64,000 bases of DNA from Siphonodentalium dalli (Eukaryota; Mollusca; Scaphopoda; Gadilida; Siphonodentaliidae), in NCBI GenBank assembly GCA_032622095.1, contig CP136069.1, positions 186,733,122-186,797,121 of the forward strand. Reading direction: 5' to 3'. A program made the position numbers and the translations under genes. Below, in pieces: positions 12,755-22,180 of the stretch (position 1 is the first letter of the stretch; each line of letters begins with the position of its first letter). Below the pieces are notes generated by a model, which was given only the letters and a program-made list of their open reading frames with translations, did not search any database and was not told the DNA's origin.

Positions 12755-13205
12755 TATCAACACTGCACGGAGTGACACCATAACCAAACATCTTCAATTA
12801 CTTATGTCAACACAACCCTCAGCCAAGTGTTGATTTTTCTGAAGTCAGCTGCCTAGTATCTGGTTGTGGTTTTACGTCTTTCGATTTCATTCCAAGGATG
12901 TCTATAACTATTTTAATTGAATATCACTGATAATAATTATTTGTAGCATATAAACGCACATATTGACAACGTATTGATGTTGCAGTCATGTTTTAAATGG
13001 ACGGTGTGAATCCGCCTATATTGTGTTTAATATACACATGCATCTTCAGGAACGAATAAGAACTGCAATTTTTTTTTTCATCAGATCCAAAACTTTTTGG
13101 AAAATATTGTTGTCAGTTTTGAAATCGCGCAGCTAGGTGCGCGAATTCAAAACTGAGCGAAATATAGTACTGCGCGAATTTAAATACGAATAAGGTATGG
13201 ACATT
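12755..13205 (-). repeat. Repeat family A, inverted copy
   Basis: The inverse of the copy at 3012-3420, extended at its outer end by aattcgcgcagtactatatt (minus strand), also seen at 11010. Confidence 0.6.
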
Positions 13206-13525
13206 GAGAATGCACACCGCAGGACCACTGGAACGAATTGTGATTTAGTGTTCAATCGACTCGTTATCTCGTGCACACCAAAGGGTGATTTAGTGTTCAG
13301 TCGACTCGTTATCTCGTGCACACCAAGCACAGGACCACTTAGCCAATGGTAAATTAGTGTTCGGTCGCCTCGTTACTCGTATGTCCACTTAACAAGTGTC
13401 AATTAGTTTTACTCGTTATCTCGTGCGCACGATATGACCACTTAACCAAAGGTGAATTAGTGTTCAGTCGATTCGCTATCTTGTGCATCCCGTAGCACCA
13501 CTTAACCAAGGGTGAAGTATTGGCT
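13200..13525 (+). repeat. Degenerate tandem repeat around gactcgttatctcgtgca
   Basis: Five to six units share ttagtgttcagtcgactcg, ttatctcgtgcacacc and accacttaaccaaaggtga. The two leftmost units are nearly identical, the others have diverged. Spacing varies between about 44 and 62 bp. Confidence 0.7.
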
Positions 13526-13534
13526 AGCAAACGA

Positions 13535-13634
13535 GGTTGGAAGGGAATGATCTACCGAGAGCGGAGGGTACAATCGAGCCCCCCGTATGGGTCGAGGCTG
13601 TCGCCTGCTCGAGGCAAGCCATTCCCTTCCGACC
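13535..13634. repeat. Inverted repeat, 15-bp arms
   Basis: ggttggaagggaatg at 13535-13549 pairs with cattcccttccgacc at 13620-13634 (one mismatch). Inner text has further self-complementarity (cgagcc/ggctcg type). Confidence 0.6.
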
Positions 13635-13639
13635 GAAGG

Positions 13640-14810
13640 TGGTAATCAATTTACACTGGAATGCATATAAGATAGACAAGTAACCCTATACCAACTACTT
13701 TGACACCAAACATATGCACCAACCGCGGCGACAATTGACTCGCCTGTCATGGTCGGGTCATTGTGCACAAATCCGAAAAACAATAGGCCGCACGAAATTC
13801 ACTCGCACCATTTACTTGGACTAATATCTCGGTGAAGCCGACAGTTATCTTGATTACTTGATGATGTGCCGAAAAACAATGATTACTTTGCTGACCTAAC
13901 ACGTTTTTCTAATCCTGATGTCTGTTCGCTGACGTTGGTGTTGCCCATTTCAACATTCAGAGATACGAATCGCGCGCGTAGGTTATTTATAAAGTAATCA
14001 ATTAAATACATCATCATTATGCGAAAATTGGGCTTACTGGTTAGGGACACACATTAATTTTAAATATTGTCGCGGTCCGCCAATTCTTGCCACATTCATG
14101 ATGGTGGTCCTTGAAAACTTAGAATCTGCTGAGTATTTTGGTTCTATATTTACAGCTGTGCTGTCGTTTCAAAAATATATAAATTGATTGCTTTCATGCA
14201 GAAAAAAAAACAGGTCAAATTTGAATCTATGTTCTGTCCGGTTTGCCGATTAATTTTATTTCCGGATGATATATACGGTCGGTTATTATCATGCATGCAG
14301 TGTTATTACGCGCTGACAGATGCAGTAGGTGGGGGTTGATGAGAACATATAACTTGGGTCATTATCAGTCGTGGATTTAGACCTAAATATGTTCGGATTG
14401 TTTTGATTTCCCAACCAGTATTTACTGTGATTTTTTTTGCTTCGTAATTTATTTTACTGAATTGTAGAACAGTTTCAACAACATAAATGCCAGTTTGGAG
14501 AACTTTTAGGTACCGGTTGTTGAACATTTTCAACACAAGGGGTGCATATACAAGTGAACTTTCCACACATAGTGTCTGCTTCACGGGGTTGGGATGCAAG
14601 CGAATTCGAAGGACACCCCATCTATAAATTTCCCTGGTTATATTATTATGTATCATGTGTGTATCACAATATGCTTGTTCTACGTTTGCAGGCGAAGGCC
14701 AACATCCAGTGAATTAAATCGGCGATAGAAAGTGAACATGATCAACATCCGATTGCTCAACGCCCATCAATATGTTTGGCATGAATTCGAGCTATTTGGT
14801 AAACAGGTTT
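13640..14810. other. No recognisable gene
   Basis: About 1.2 kb without supported features. The minus frame at 14656-14306 (116 codons) is long for chance but shows no domain, no signal peptide and no repeat match that I recognise, so I do not call it. Confidence 0.4.
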
Positions 14811-14816
14811 GAAATT

Positions 14817-14858
14817 GGGCGGTCCAGGTTGGTATGAACTTACCAACCTGACCCGCCC
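14817..14858. repeat. GC-rich hairpin followed by a T run
   Basis: An 18-nt arm (14817-14834, starting gggcggtcc) pairs with 14841-14858 over a 6-nt loop with two central mismatches, then tttt follows. No adjacent gene explains it. Confidence 0.7.
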
Positions 14859-14902
14859 TTTTACCGACATGTTTAGATCGCTCGATTTGATGACAAATAT
14901 TC

Positions 14903-15533
14903 TATTTTATGATGAAATAAGCCATGCTCAAACATACATGTAAGAGCATCGATATCGTGACATGTCATTAACGTACCTGATTCCCATTAGCTGAGAATTT
15001 CCCATCAGAATATCTAGTTTGATTCGCCTGATCTGACATCCTCAGTTCGACGATTCTTACACGACATGTCACTTTAGCTCGAGGGGTCAGGTTACTACGT
15101 TTTCCGATTTGGACCAGGAACGGTCTATTCAACAAGGGACATTGAATGCTCGCAGATAAACAGACATGCTAGTCACAAAAACAATGACAGACGACAACTA
15201 TATAGTAATTTTCTTCCACTGAGCAATTAGATCAACTTTGAGACGAGACTGTCACGATAGTCTGTTATTGATATCTGCTTTTACTTCCATGAAGTAGAAA
15301 CTAAACAAAGTAACTGTTGTTGCCAAAATTTCGCGCATGAGACTGGTTCTTGTACCAAATACAGCATCTTCCCGATTTGCAGTAACATGGCCCTTTTGTG
15401 CCACGCTCTGGTACTGCCGTTGTAAAATGTGCCATAGTTGTTCTGTCTATACATGATTCACGTACATGTATGTGCGATACATTCAGAACCACTCTATTAT
15501 CTGGAGAGTGCATAGTGTGCATTCTTATATATT
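14903..15533 (-). repeat. Repeat family B, part left of the LTR element
   Basis: The inverse of 8915-9556. Together with 22407-22490 it makes one family B copy that was split by the LTR retrotransposon. Confidence 0.8.
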
Positions 15534-15759
15534 TGTAATGGCCCTCTAATATACTCTTTAACTCACCTAGATCTCTTCTGTCCTTCGCACACTATCGTAT
15601 CTCTTTTCCTCGTCCTTTCTTCCCTCTCTCTCGTTCCCGCTTATCTCTGTCCGTTCAACTCGCTCTTCGTCCGTCTCGCCCCACTTCCTGTCGACCCAAG
15701 AGGCCAACTCCAATCCGCAGATGTGTACACCATTCATCAGCCTTTCGTCGTTCATTACA
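15534..15759 (-). repeat. 3' LTR
   Basis: 226 bp. It matches 22181-22406 except at two positions near its left end (cctagatctcttc here, cctggatcccttc there). It is pyrimidine-rich on the plus strand. A purine-rich segment just inside (minus strand ggcatggaggaa, 15760-15771) is the likely polypurine tract. Confidence 0.93.
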
Positions 15760-16072
15760 TTCCTCCATGCCTCAACCAGAACATGTCCACATGTTCGGAC
15801 ATCAAAACCATACTAGAACCTGGAAATCTTGACAACTACTCTGTTAGTTAACTTATATACAATGTCACCGAGTTATATGCTCGTCCTATGACACAGAACA
15901 ACTTTACAATTTAAAAGTCTCCAACTGTACATATTGTCATAATAATAATTATTATTACTTTCCTTGTTTGACACCAATCTATACAAATTAAAATTATTTT
16001 ATCATATGCTACTAACAATAACAGTATGACAGATTGTAAAATCAGTATATCAAGAGTTATTACAAGAACTTC
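15760..16072 (-). other. 3' untranslated part of the LTR element
   Basis: About 310 bp of AT-rich non-coding sequence between the integrase stop and the 3' LTR. No ORF is seen, so there is no envelope-like gene. Confidence 0.6.
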
Positions 16073-17464
16073 CTAATCGAAAACCTGATAGGATTCCAAA
16101 CGAGCCGGCTTCCTTGTCAGTCTGCCAGTACATGTTCTCTGTGATCTCCAACTGTCCGTTGGCTCAACTACCTCATCCAACCGACGGCTGATATTTGGCA
16201 ACGTGTCAGACTGGGGGAGTTGTGTTACCAGAGATTGAGGCTGTAACCCCAGAGATTCACCTTCATCACCACTAGAGGACTCAGAACTTACCTCTGCTTC
16301 AGGTGATTCATCGTTATGGGAATCATTTTCAATCTCCATAGCTTGATAAGTCCCATGGTGTGATACATATGACTGCTGACGATGGTCAGGTATGATCCCA
16401 TTATCTTGCCCCATACTATTTGTCCTTTTGGCTGCTGAGTTATTGTTTCTATTTTTAACTGAATTGTAAACCCCCCTAAATGGTGTTATTCTCTCATAAT
16501 GCACAACCTTCTGTGTCCGGCCTTCGACCATTTGAACCTTATAAACTATATCAGATATTATCTTTATAATTTTGAAAGGACCGACCCATTTCTTACACAG
16601 TTTTGGACATTGACCTTTCTTTGCAGATGGTTTGTATACCATAACAAGATCACCAATGGCATAATTTGGACCTTGTTTCCTCTTGTCGAAGAAATGTTTC
16701 TGTCTCTCTTGAGCAGACCTAGCATTATCCCGAACCTTATCAAAACTAAAGTCTAACCTCTTCCTGAGCTTTCCAGCAAATTCCGATAGATTATCAATCC
16801 TCTCGTGACTTCCTCCATACATCAAATCTATAGGAAGCGTAACCTCTCTGCCAAACATGAGAAAATGAGGGGTAAATTTAGTAGAAGAGTGAACACTAGA
16901 TCGATATGCCAATAAAACTGTTGGTAAATGCTGATCCCATTCTCTCTGGTTAACAGACCTAAGCATACCAATGAGAGTTCTGTTTAACCTTTCTACCAAT
17001 CCACCGGACTGAGGATGATATGGTGTTGTCCGAGTTTTCTCTATGTCAAACAAGTCACACATACTTTTAAACAACTTTGATGTAAATTCGGCACCTTGAT
17101 CTGAATGTAATTGTGATGGGATTCCAAATCGGCAAAATACCTCTTGAACCAAAACCCTTGCTACTGTTTCTGCAGTGTGGTCCTTTATAGCGAATGCTTC
17201 TGGCCATTTCGTAAAATAATCAGACACTACCAATATGAATCTGTTTCCATTCTCTGTCTGAGGTAAAGGCCCAACAATATCAAGTGCTACTCGTTCACAA
17301 GGATATCCTGCCCTATCCACTTGCATCTCATGATGAGCTTTCCGGAGTGGAGGCTTGTATGCTGCACATGTTTGGCATGATAAACACCACTGTTCCACAT
17401 CTGTATCCATATTGTACCAATAGAATCGTGAACGAAGTTTCCGCACTGTCTTGTCAATACCCAA
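16073..17464 (-). CDS. Retrotransposon integrase (pol C-terminal part)
   Basis: 463 codons from the first Met, although the frame continues upstream to a stop at 17504-17506. It encodes the integrase that inserts the cDNA. The zinc-binding part straddles the start: the His pair lies in the open frame upstream of this Met, and C30/C33 complete it. The DDE core is complete, with D62, D122 and E158 (35 residues between the last two) in the contexts ALDIVG, HSDQGAEF and GGLVERLNR. A GPY/F-type module (KWVGPFKI) follows, then a Ser/Glu/Asn-rich tail of about 130 residues without a chromodomain. In the parent element it would be made as part of a Gag-Pol polyprotein. Here it is cut off from RT by the in-frame stop. 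Confidence 0.9.
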   Translation of the reverse strand: MGIDKTVRKLRSRFYWYNMDTDVEQWCLSCQTCAAYKPPLRKAHHEMQVDRAGYPCERVALDIVGPLPQTENGNRFILVVSDYFTKWPEAFAIKDHTAETVARVLVQEVFCRFGIPSQLHSDQGAEFTSKLFKSMCDLFDIEKTRTTPYHPQSGGLVERLNRTLIGMLRSVNQREWDQHLPTVLLAYRSSVHSSTKFTPHFLMFGREVTLPIDLMYGGSHERIDNLSEFAGKLRKRLDFSFDKVRDNARSAQERQKHFFDKRKQGPNYAIGDLVMVYKPSAKKGQCPKLCKKWVGPFKIIKIISDIVYKVQMVEGRTQKVVHYERITPFRGVYNSVKNRNNNSAAKRTNSMGQDNGIIPDHRQQSYVSHHGTYQAMEIENDSHNDESPEAEVSSESSSGDEGESLGLQPQSLVTQLPQSDTLPNISRRLDEVVEPTDSWRSQRTCTGRLTRKPARLESYQVFD

Positions 17465-17503
17465 ATGACATCCAGATGAACCATCATGTGCTTCTTTTAT
17501 AAC

Positions 17504-18979
17504 TTATTCACGACAGCTCAATGGTACCACTGCTTGAAGCCAGTTATCTCCCTCCATTTCATTTTCCCAACTTCTATGAAGAATACCCTCCTTCAACACC
17601 AGTCTGTTCCACTGTGTCCATAAACTTCTCAACACTTTCGAACAACCAACTGGGCACCCTGGTCTACTGCTAGGATCAGAGGCCTTCATCGTCTGTAAAA
17701 TCAGTCGTATATCTGGGTCAGCTTCCTGTTTATGACCCATTCCATTAAGTGTTCTCTTGAAATCAACCAAGCCTTCCTTCTGATCAATGGTAGTGGCACA
17801 TATGTCATTGTTTTCCCGACTAACTCCTGGGAAGCGGCTATATGCTACCTCACCAGAAGAGCAGTCATTCTTATTAGCTACCGGAATCCCCCGAGGGAAG
17901 CTGCTATATGCTGCCTCACCTGGAGTTTCCCTTTCAGCAAATATTATTCTTGACAATGCATCTGCGTTTCCATTCGCCACTCCATCTTTGTTTCTAATCA
18001 CAAAATCATATGCTGAGAGCTCAATAGCCCACCTTTCTCTTCTCCCAGTTGGGTCAGATCCAGCTTTCAGATCTCTGCAATTCACTAGGGGTTTATGATC
18101 AGTAAAAACTTCGAAATGTACTCCTACCAGATAAGGTCGAAAATGCTTGATTGCCCATACAATTGCCCAAAATTTTCTGTCATAAGTGCTCCATCTCCTA
18201 GCTGTTTTTGACAAGGCAGCACTTGCATATGCTATGACATGTTCCTTCCCATTCAAATGTTGTGACAGAACTGAGCCCACTGCTTGATTTGATGAATCAG
18301 TTTGAATTATAAATGGCTTAGTAAAATCGGGATAAGCTAAAATCGGTTTAGTTGTTAGTTTCACTTTCAACGTCTCAAATGCTCTGGCACATTCATTTGA
18401 CCATACACATTTAGCATCTTTATTCATGAGTTCATTAAGAGGCGATGCTACATCAGAAAAAATAAGAATAAAACGTCGATAATAAGATGCTAAGCCCAGA
18501 AAACTCTTAACTTCTTTCACTGTTAAGGGAACAGGGAACATCCTTACCTTCTCAATATTTGTGAAATCTGGTTCTACACCTTGTGCCGAAACCTGGTGAC
18601 CCAAGAAAGTTACTTTATCCTGGAACAAATGACATTTGACAGGTTTTGCTTTTAAGCCGGCACTTCTGAGGCGGGTAAAGACTTCAGATAAAGCTTCCAA
18701 ATGAGACTCAAAATCTGAAGTGAACAAAATCACGTCGTCGATATAGACCAGACAGTTTCTCCAATTCATTCCTGTCAGAACCATTTCCATTAAGCGTTGG
18801 CATGTAGCCGGAGCGTTGGACAAACCGAAAGGTAAAACGTTAAATTGATACAATCCAGTTCTTGTTGAAAAAGCTGTCTTGCTTTTATCAGACTCATGCA
18901 TGTTAATCTGCCAATAACATGACGCCATATCAATCGTACTTAGAAACTTTGCACCAGATAGAGTATCGATAGTCATCAA
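17504..18979 (-). pseudogene. Reverse transcriptase and RNase H (pol), continued frame
   Basis: 491 codons ending at a TAA (17504-17506) lying in the same frame as integrase. It carries the palm motifs of Ty3-type RT: YWQINM, FGLSNAPATCQRLM and the catalytic YIDD box (residues 79-82), then the thumb and an RNase H with TDSS (D228) and TDHKPL (D294). The conserved Glu of RNase H (normally followed by Leu or Phe in this block) is Lys269 here (DRKFWAI), probably inactivating. The RT N-terminus lies in another frame (18930-19541), so a small deletion near 18970 breaks the domain. The stop before integrase is a third lesion. Confidence 0.88.
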
Positions 18980-19541
18980 TGCGTGGTAAAGGGTGTGCGT
19001 CTTTCTGTGTAATGGCGTTTACACGCCTATAATCAATGCAAAAACGTAGTGATCGATCTTTTTTTCTCACTAATACTATTGGAGAACACCATGGACTTTG
19101 ACTGGGTTCGACAATCCCTGACTGAATCATTTGTGATAACGTTCCATCAACTTCATTCCTATAACCATGAGGAATACGCCGTGGGGGTTGTTTTATTGGT
19201 CTCTCATTGCCAGTATTTATCACATGTTTGACCAACCCTGTTCTACCAAGGTCATCGGGACCTGTGCTAAACACATCTTGGTAATCGACAATTAATTTGT
19301 CTACTTTACGTCTTTGGGAATGTGTTAACTTTTGATAATTAATATCCACATTCAAACTCACCTTATCGATTTCAGTGTTTGTGTTCACAACATTTACGTT
19401 GATTTTCTGGTCACAAACTTTGTCATTAAACAATTCATACACACCTACTCGAGCAATTTTTGTACCTGAATCAACGGCCAAATGGAAACTTCCCAATGGC
19501 GTATTCTGATTTAGCAATATCGGAGCCTTGCTCACATTCAT
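18930..19541 (-). pseudogene. Reverse transcriptase N-terminal part (pol), frameshifted
   Basis: Carries the protease-RT linker and RT fingers: QSGIVEPSQSPWCSPIVLV and RFCIDYRRVNAIT, the hallmark blocks just before the Ty3/gypsy catalytic palm. The frame leaves the RT reading near 18970, where the next frame (17504-18979) takes over, so a 2-nt loss is the simplest explanation. It overlaps the end of the protease frame by about 70 nt (19471-19541), and a second frame change near 19545 is needed to link them. Confidence 0.85.
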
Positions 19542-20226
19542 AATATGTGCTATAGTTGTCCTTAGCTACACCTGCTGACCTAGCTATCATCAAACCACAT
19601 TCATTCTGAAAAAATCCATCTGGTTCAATAACACCGGTCATTCCATCACAAACAATATCATAACTATGGGCTGACTCTAAACGTACCTTAATTAACTTCT
19701 CACATCTGGCTGGAATCCATTCTTCATTGAACATAGACACTGAGCAGACCTGAGGATATGCACGCCATTTTGGGAGAAATGGAATTGCTTCATTTCCAAT
19801 CTGCAGCACACCAGTTTGCGAGTCAATGACACCTCCAGCATCCTTAATAAAATTCCACCCTATAAGAGCCGGAAATGCTACACAGTTAGCAACAAGTAAC
19901 ATATAATCAAACTGTTTAGCACCAACTGATATTGAGATCCTTAATTCACCCAGTAATTCAACAGGTTGATCATTAACAGATGTAGCAGATATTTTGATTG
20001 GAATAAGTTTTCTAAATCTCAATATCTCATGACTCTTCCTAAATTTGTCACTGATTATACACACTGAAGAACCTGTATCCACTAATACCTTGGTTTGTAC
20101 CCCATCAATAGTGACCAATATCAGAGAAGATAGACCCTTTAAGTCTGACACGTCGCCCAATTGTTTAACTTCAGAGGCCGGCATTTCGGGCTCAATCCCA
20201 GCCACTAATAGTTTAAATCTTGACAT
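19471..20226 (-). CDS. Retropepsin-type aspartic protease (pol N-terminus)
   Basis: 251 codons from a Met that is probably not used: the natural entry is by -1 frameshift from gag at 20211-20217, which enters this frame at FKLLVAG. The active-site motif is VLVDTGSSV (DTGS at residues 50-53 of this frame), and ALIGWNFI with the preceding hydrophobic strand matches the second conserved block of retropepsins. The enzyme would cut the Gag-Pol polyprotein. The frame ends at 19471-19473, where a shift separates it from reverse transcriptase. Confidence 0.85.
   Translation of the reverse strand: MSRFKLLVAGIEPEMPASEVKQLGDVSDLKGLSSLILVTIDGVQTKVLVDTGSSVCIISDKFRKSHEILRFRKLIPIKISATSVNDQPVELLGELRISISVGAKQFDYMLLVANCVAFPALIGWNFIKDAGGVIDSQTGVLQIGNEAIPFLPKWRAYPQVCSVSMFNEEWIPARCEKLIKVRLESAHSYDIVCDGMTGVIEPDGFFQNECGLMIARSAGVAKDNYSTYYECEQGSDIAKSEYAIGKFPFGR
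20176..20217 (-). promoter_or_regulatory. -1 ribosomal frameshift signal at the gag-protease junction
   Basis: On the minus strand the gag frame reads GAT TTA AAC TAT TAG, so the heptamer T TTA AAC (20217-20211) has the X XXY YYZ register of a classical slippery site two codons before the gag-frame stop. After a 7-nt spacer, GGCTGG (20203-20198) can pair with CCGGCC (20181-20176) over a 16-nt loop. Slipping back one base enters the protease frame at FKLLVAG. A second TTTAAAC lies 42 nt upstream (20259-20253) within a duplicated 14-codon block, but -1 slippage there meets a TGA soon after. Confidence 0.75.
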
Positions 20227-21134
20227 GAATCTCTTGAATCATATCGCTGTCTGTTTAAATCTTGACCTGAATCTCTTGAATCATATTGCTGTCTCTTTTG
20301 GGGGTAAAATCCACGTGAATATGAACCTCGACCACGACCTTGACCTCGTGGGTGTGAGCTACATCTCTGAACTCCCGTACGACCCCTTTGTTTTGAAACA
20401 GTTGGACATTCACGATATAAATGACCAATACCACGACAACCTTAACAGGTGACCCCCTCCATAGCAGCGAATCTCCCTCTAGATTGTGGCTGACCCCGAT
20501 CTGAAACACTAAGTGCAGCTATCTGCTCTTGCATTCGGTCGAGCTGACTTTGAAGAGCAACAAATTCAGTACTTGCCTCATGGGACTTCCCATGAGCTTG
20601 GACCATGTTTACTTCTGCAATGTGTTTTTTCTCAATGCTATTGCGAACTTCCAATTTCGCAGCCAATTGTAATGCATTTTGAACAGATTTTGGCTCTTTC
20701 CTCCGAATTTTCATACCTATTTCCCCAATACCGGCAAGGAACCGAGTTAAAACTACATCCTCTTTTGCCTCCACATTGTATTTGGGATAAGCTTTTGTCA
20801 CTAATCTCCGCAATTCACCAATATACGCTGCTAGATTCTCACCTGTTTTCCGAGATCGATTTGTCAGCTCAGCTCGAAATGCATCCACGAAAGCCACCGA
20901 AGAGTAAGCCTCTATAAAAACCTCAATTACCCTATCCCATTCTGTTTTCTTTTCCTTTGGTATGGCTCGAAAAACTGAAAATGCTTCATCACCCAGTAAT
21001 GTAGGGAATATTTCTAAATATTTCCTTGGTGCATACACTTGGGCCCAGTATTCAAACCGTTCCAACCACCCTTCAAAGTCATCACCCTGTCGCCCAAGAA
21101 ATTTATCAGGAGGAGGTGCAACAAATGATGCCAT
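20210..21134 (-). pseudogene. gag, with in-frame stop inside the zinc knuckle
   Basis: The ATG at 21134 opens 230 codons to a TAA at 20444-20442. The frame then continues to TAG near 20210. The N-terminal part (PPPDKFLGRQGDDFEGWLE, then FPTLLGDEAFSVFRAIP and GENLAAYIGELRRLV) is a Ty3/gypsy-type capsid, which forms the particle around the RNA. After the stop the frame gives GCRGIGHLYREC, so the TAA sits exactly in the second position of a C-x2-C-x4-H-x4-C zinc knuckle, followed by an Arg/Gly-rich RNA-binding tail and a duplicated 14-residue block. Either a recent nonsense mutation or a readthrough codon; I favour mutation. The start lies two bases after the stop of the upstream ORF. Confidence 0.85.
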
Positions 21135-21136
21135 AT

Positions 21137-21985
21137 TTATTTATGTCTCTTGAAACAAATAAAGTCAACACTACGATCTGACTCTGAATCCGAATCAGAA
21201 CATGATAAGCACTCAATGTCTAACTCAAAAAGGTTAATAATATATTGGCCAATATAACTACATCCAAATCCTGAAAATTTTGCAAAATAAATCACTTCGG
21301 CTCTAAATGCCCGAATCAAAACATTGAACCACTGCTTCTTCACCTCAGATACTGCATGCAGGCCATCATAAAGGTTACCGTACATATATCTCTTTTTACT
21401 TCGCAAACGCTTGTTTTTGACTCTCTTTATAATTTGTTGATCCCACGATATGGTCCAACACCCAGTGTAGGACTGCTTGGTGCAGTTATGTAATTTAATC
21501 AATGAATTGATCTCAACAATATTCCGGTTAATTGTTTTTTGGTATCGAATAACGTCGGATGACTTCAAACCAAACTCAGACAGGACAATGTTATTTGTAG
21601 AATAATATTTCTCAAAACAGCAAGTTGGAATGTTCACAAACCCAACTAACGCAGTTGGAAATATTTTCTTTATAGCCGATTCAAATTCTACCAACCGATT
21701 GAAAACTGTTTCAGTGGAATTGTCATTAGGGCGAATGAACTGTCCTCTTTTATCCAAGAAGTCATTGATGCCGGCCGCTATTTTGACAATAACCTGTGTA
21801 TCGGATGATTTCTCCCATGATGACAATATTACAACTGTCTCATCTTTCAACAGCTCAATGGACGCGCCTCGAATAATTTTGTATTCAATATTTATATCTT
21901 TCGGCTGTGGATATTTGTCAAAATTATTTGCACGAGAATCGGCAGCAAAGAAACATCTTCCAACTCCAGGCACCATGATTATCAC
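21137..21985 (-). CDS. SGNH/GDSL hydrolase-like ORF upstream of gag (ORF0)
   Basis: 282 codons, intact, lying between the primer-binding site and gag, hence part of the retrotransposon. The conserved SGNH hydrolase blocks occur in order: FFAADSRANN (nucleophile Ser17 in an A-D-S context instead of G-D-S), IIRGASI (Gly40, block II), KIAAGINDFL (G-x-N-D at 72-75, block III) and LYDGLHAV (catalytic D207-x-x-H210, block V). The family hydrolyses ester bonds of lipids or sugars, or simply binds. Related esterase domains are known in ORF1 of CR1-like LINEs, but I know of no standard LTR element with one in this place. The C-terminus is acidic and Ser-rich (SDSDSESD). No signal peptide is seen. Its stop (21139-21137) is two bases before the gag ATG, which suggests termination-reinitiation. 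Substrate and role are unknown. Confidence 0.75.
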   Translation of the reverse strand: MIIMVPGVGRCFFAADSRANNFDKYPQPKDINIEYKIIRGASIELLKDETVVILSSWEKSSDTQVIVKIAAGINDFLDKRGQFIRPNDNSTETVFNRLVEFESAIKKIFPTALVGFVNIPTCCFEKYYSTNNIVLSEFGLKSSDVIRYQKTINRNIVEINSLIKLHNCTKQSYTGCWTISWDQQIIKRVKNKRLRSKKRYMYGNLYDGLHAVSEVKKQWFNVLIRAFRAEVIYFAKFSGFGCSYIGQYIINLFELDIECLSCSDSDSESDRSVDFICFKRHK

Positions 21986-22161
21986 AACCTGTCAAATTTA
22001 AAGCCATATTTCAGATTCTTAGAATTGTACAAATTATGAGTATAAAATAGGGCTGTGTGTGTCAGAAGCAGTTTTATACTACCTCCATGACAAAATTACA
22101 CACAACACAATTTAAAACTTTTCTTGAAATTCCATTTGACTTCATATACTCGAATTTCTCA

Positions 22162-22179
22162 ATCCCACCGCTGCCACCA
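22162..22179 (-). promoter_or_regulatory. Primer-binding site of the LTR element
   Basis: Directly inside the 5' LTR (one base gap) the minus strand begins TGGTGGCAGCGGTGGGAT. TGG complements a tRNA CCA end, so a tRNA ending in CGCTGCCACCA would prime minus-strand DNA synthesis. I do not assign the tRNA. Confidence 0.7.
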
Positions 22180-22180
22180 A

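Noticed and set aside
3012-13205. A single giant palindrome formed by repeat families A and B
   Set aside because: The order along the window is A, B, A-inverted, B-inverted, not A, B, B-inverted, A-inverted, so independent insertions are more likely.
14306-14656. 116-codon minus-strand ORF
   Set aside because: No motif, no codon or composition contrast, no splice context; likely chance in AT-rich DNA.
15760-16072. Envelope-like ORF after integrase
   Set aside because: Only about 310 bp are available and no open frame with a signal or membrane segment is seen.
16499-21153. Plus-strand ORFs of 60-135 codons across the LTR element
   Set aside because: All overlap strong minus-strand gag-pol or ORF0 frames and are shadows.
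21630-22001. 123-codon plus-strand ORF opposite the SGNH-like ORF
   Set aside because: The minus-strand frame has ordered catalytic blocks; this one has none.
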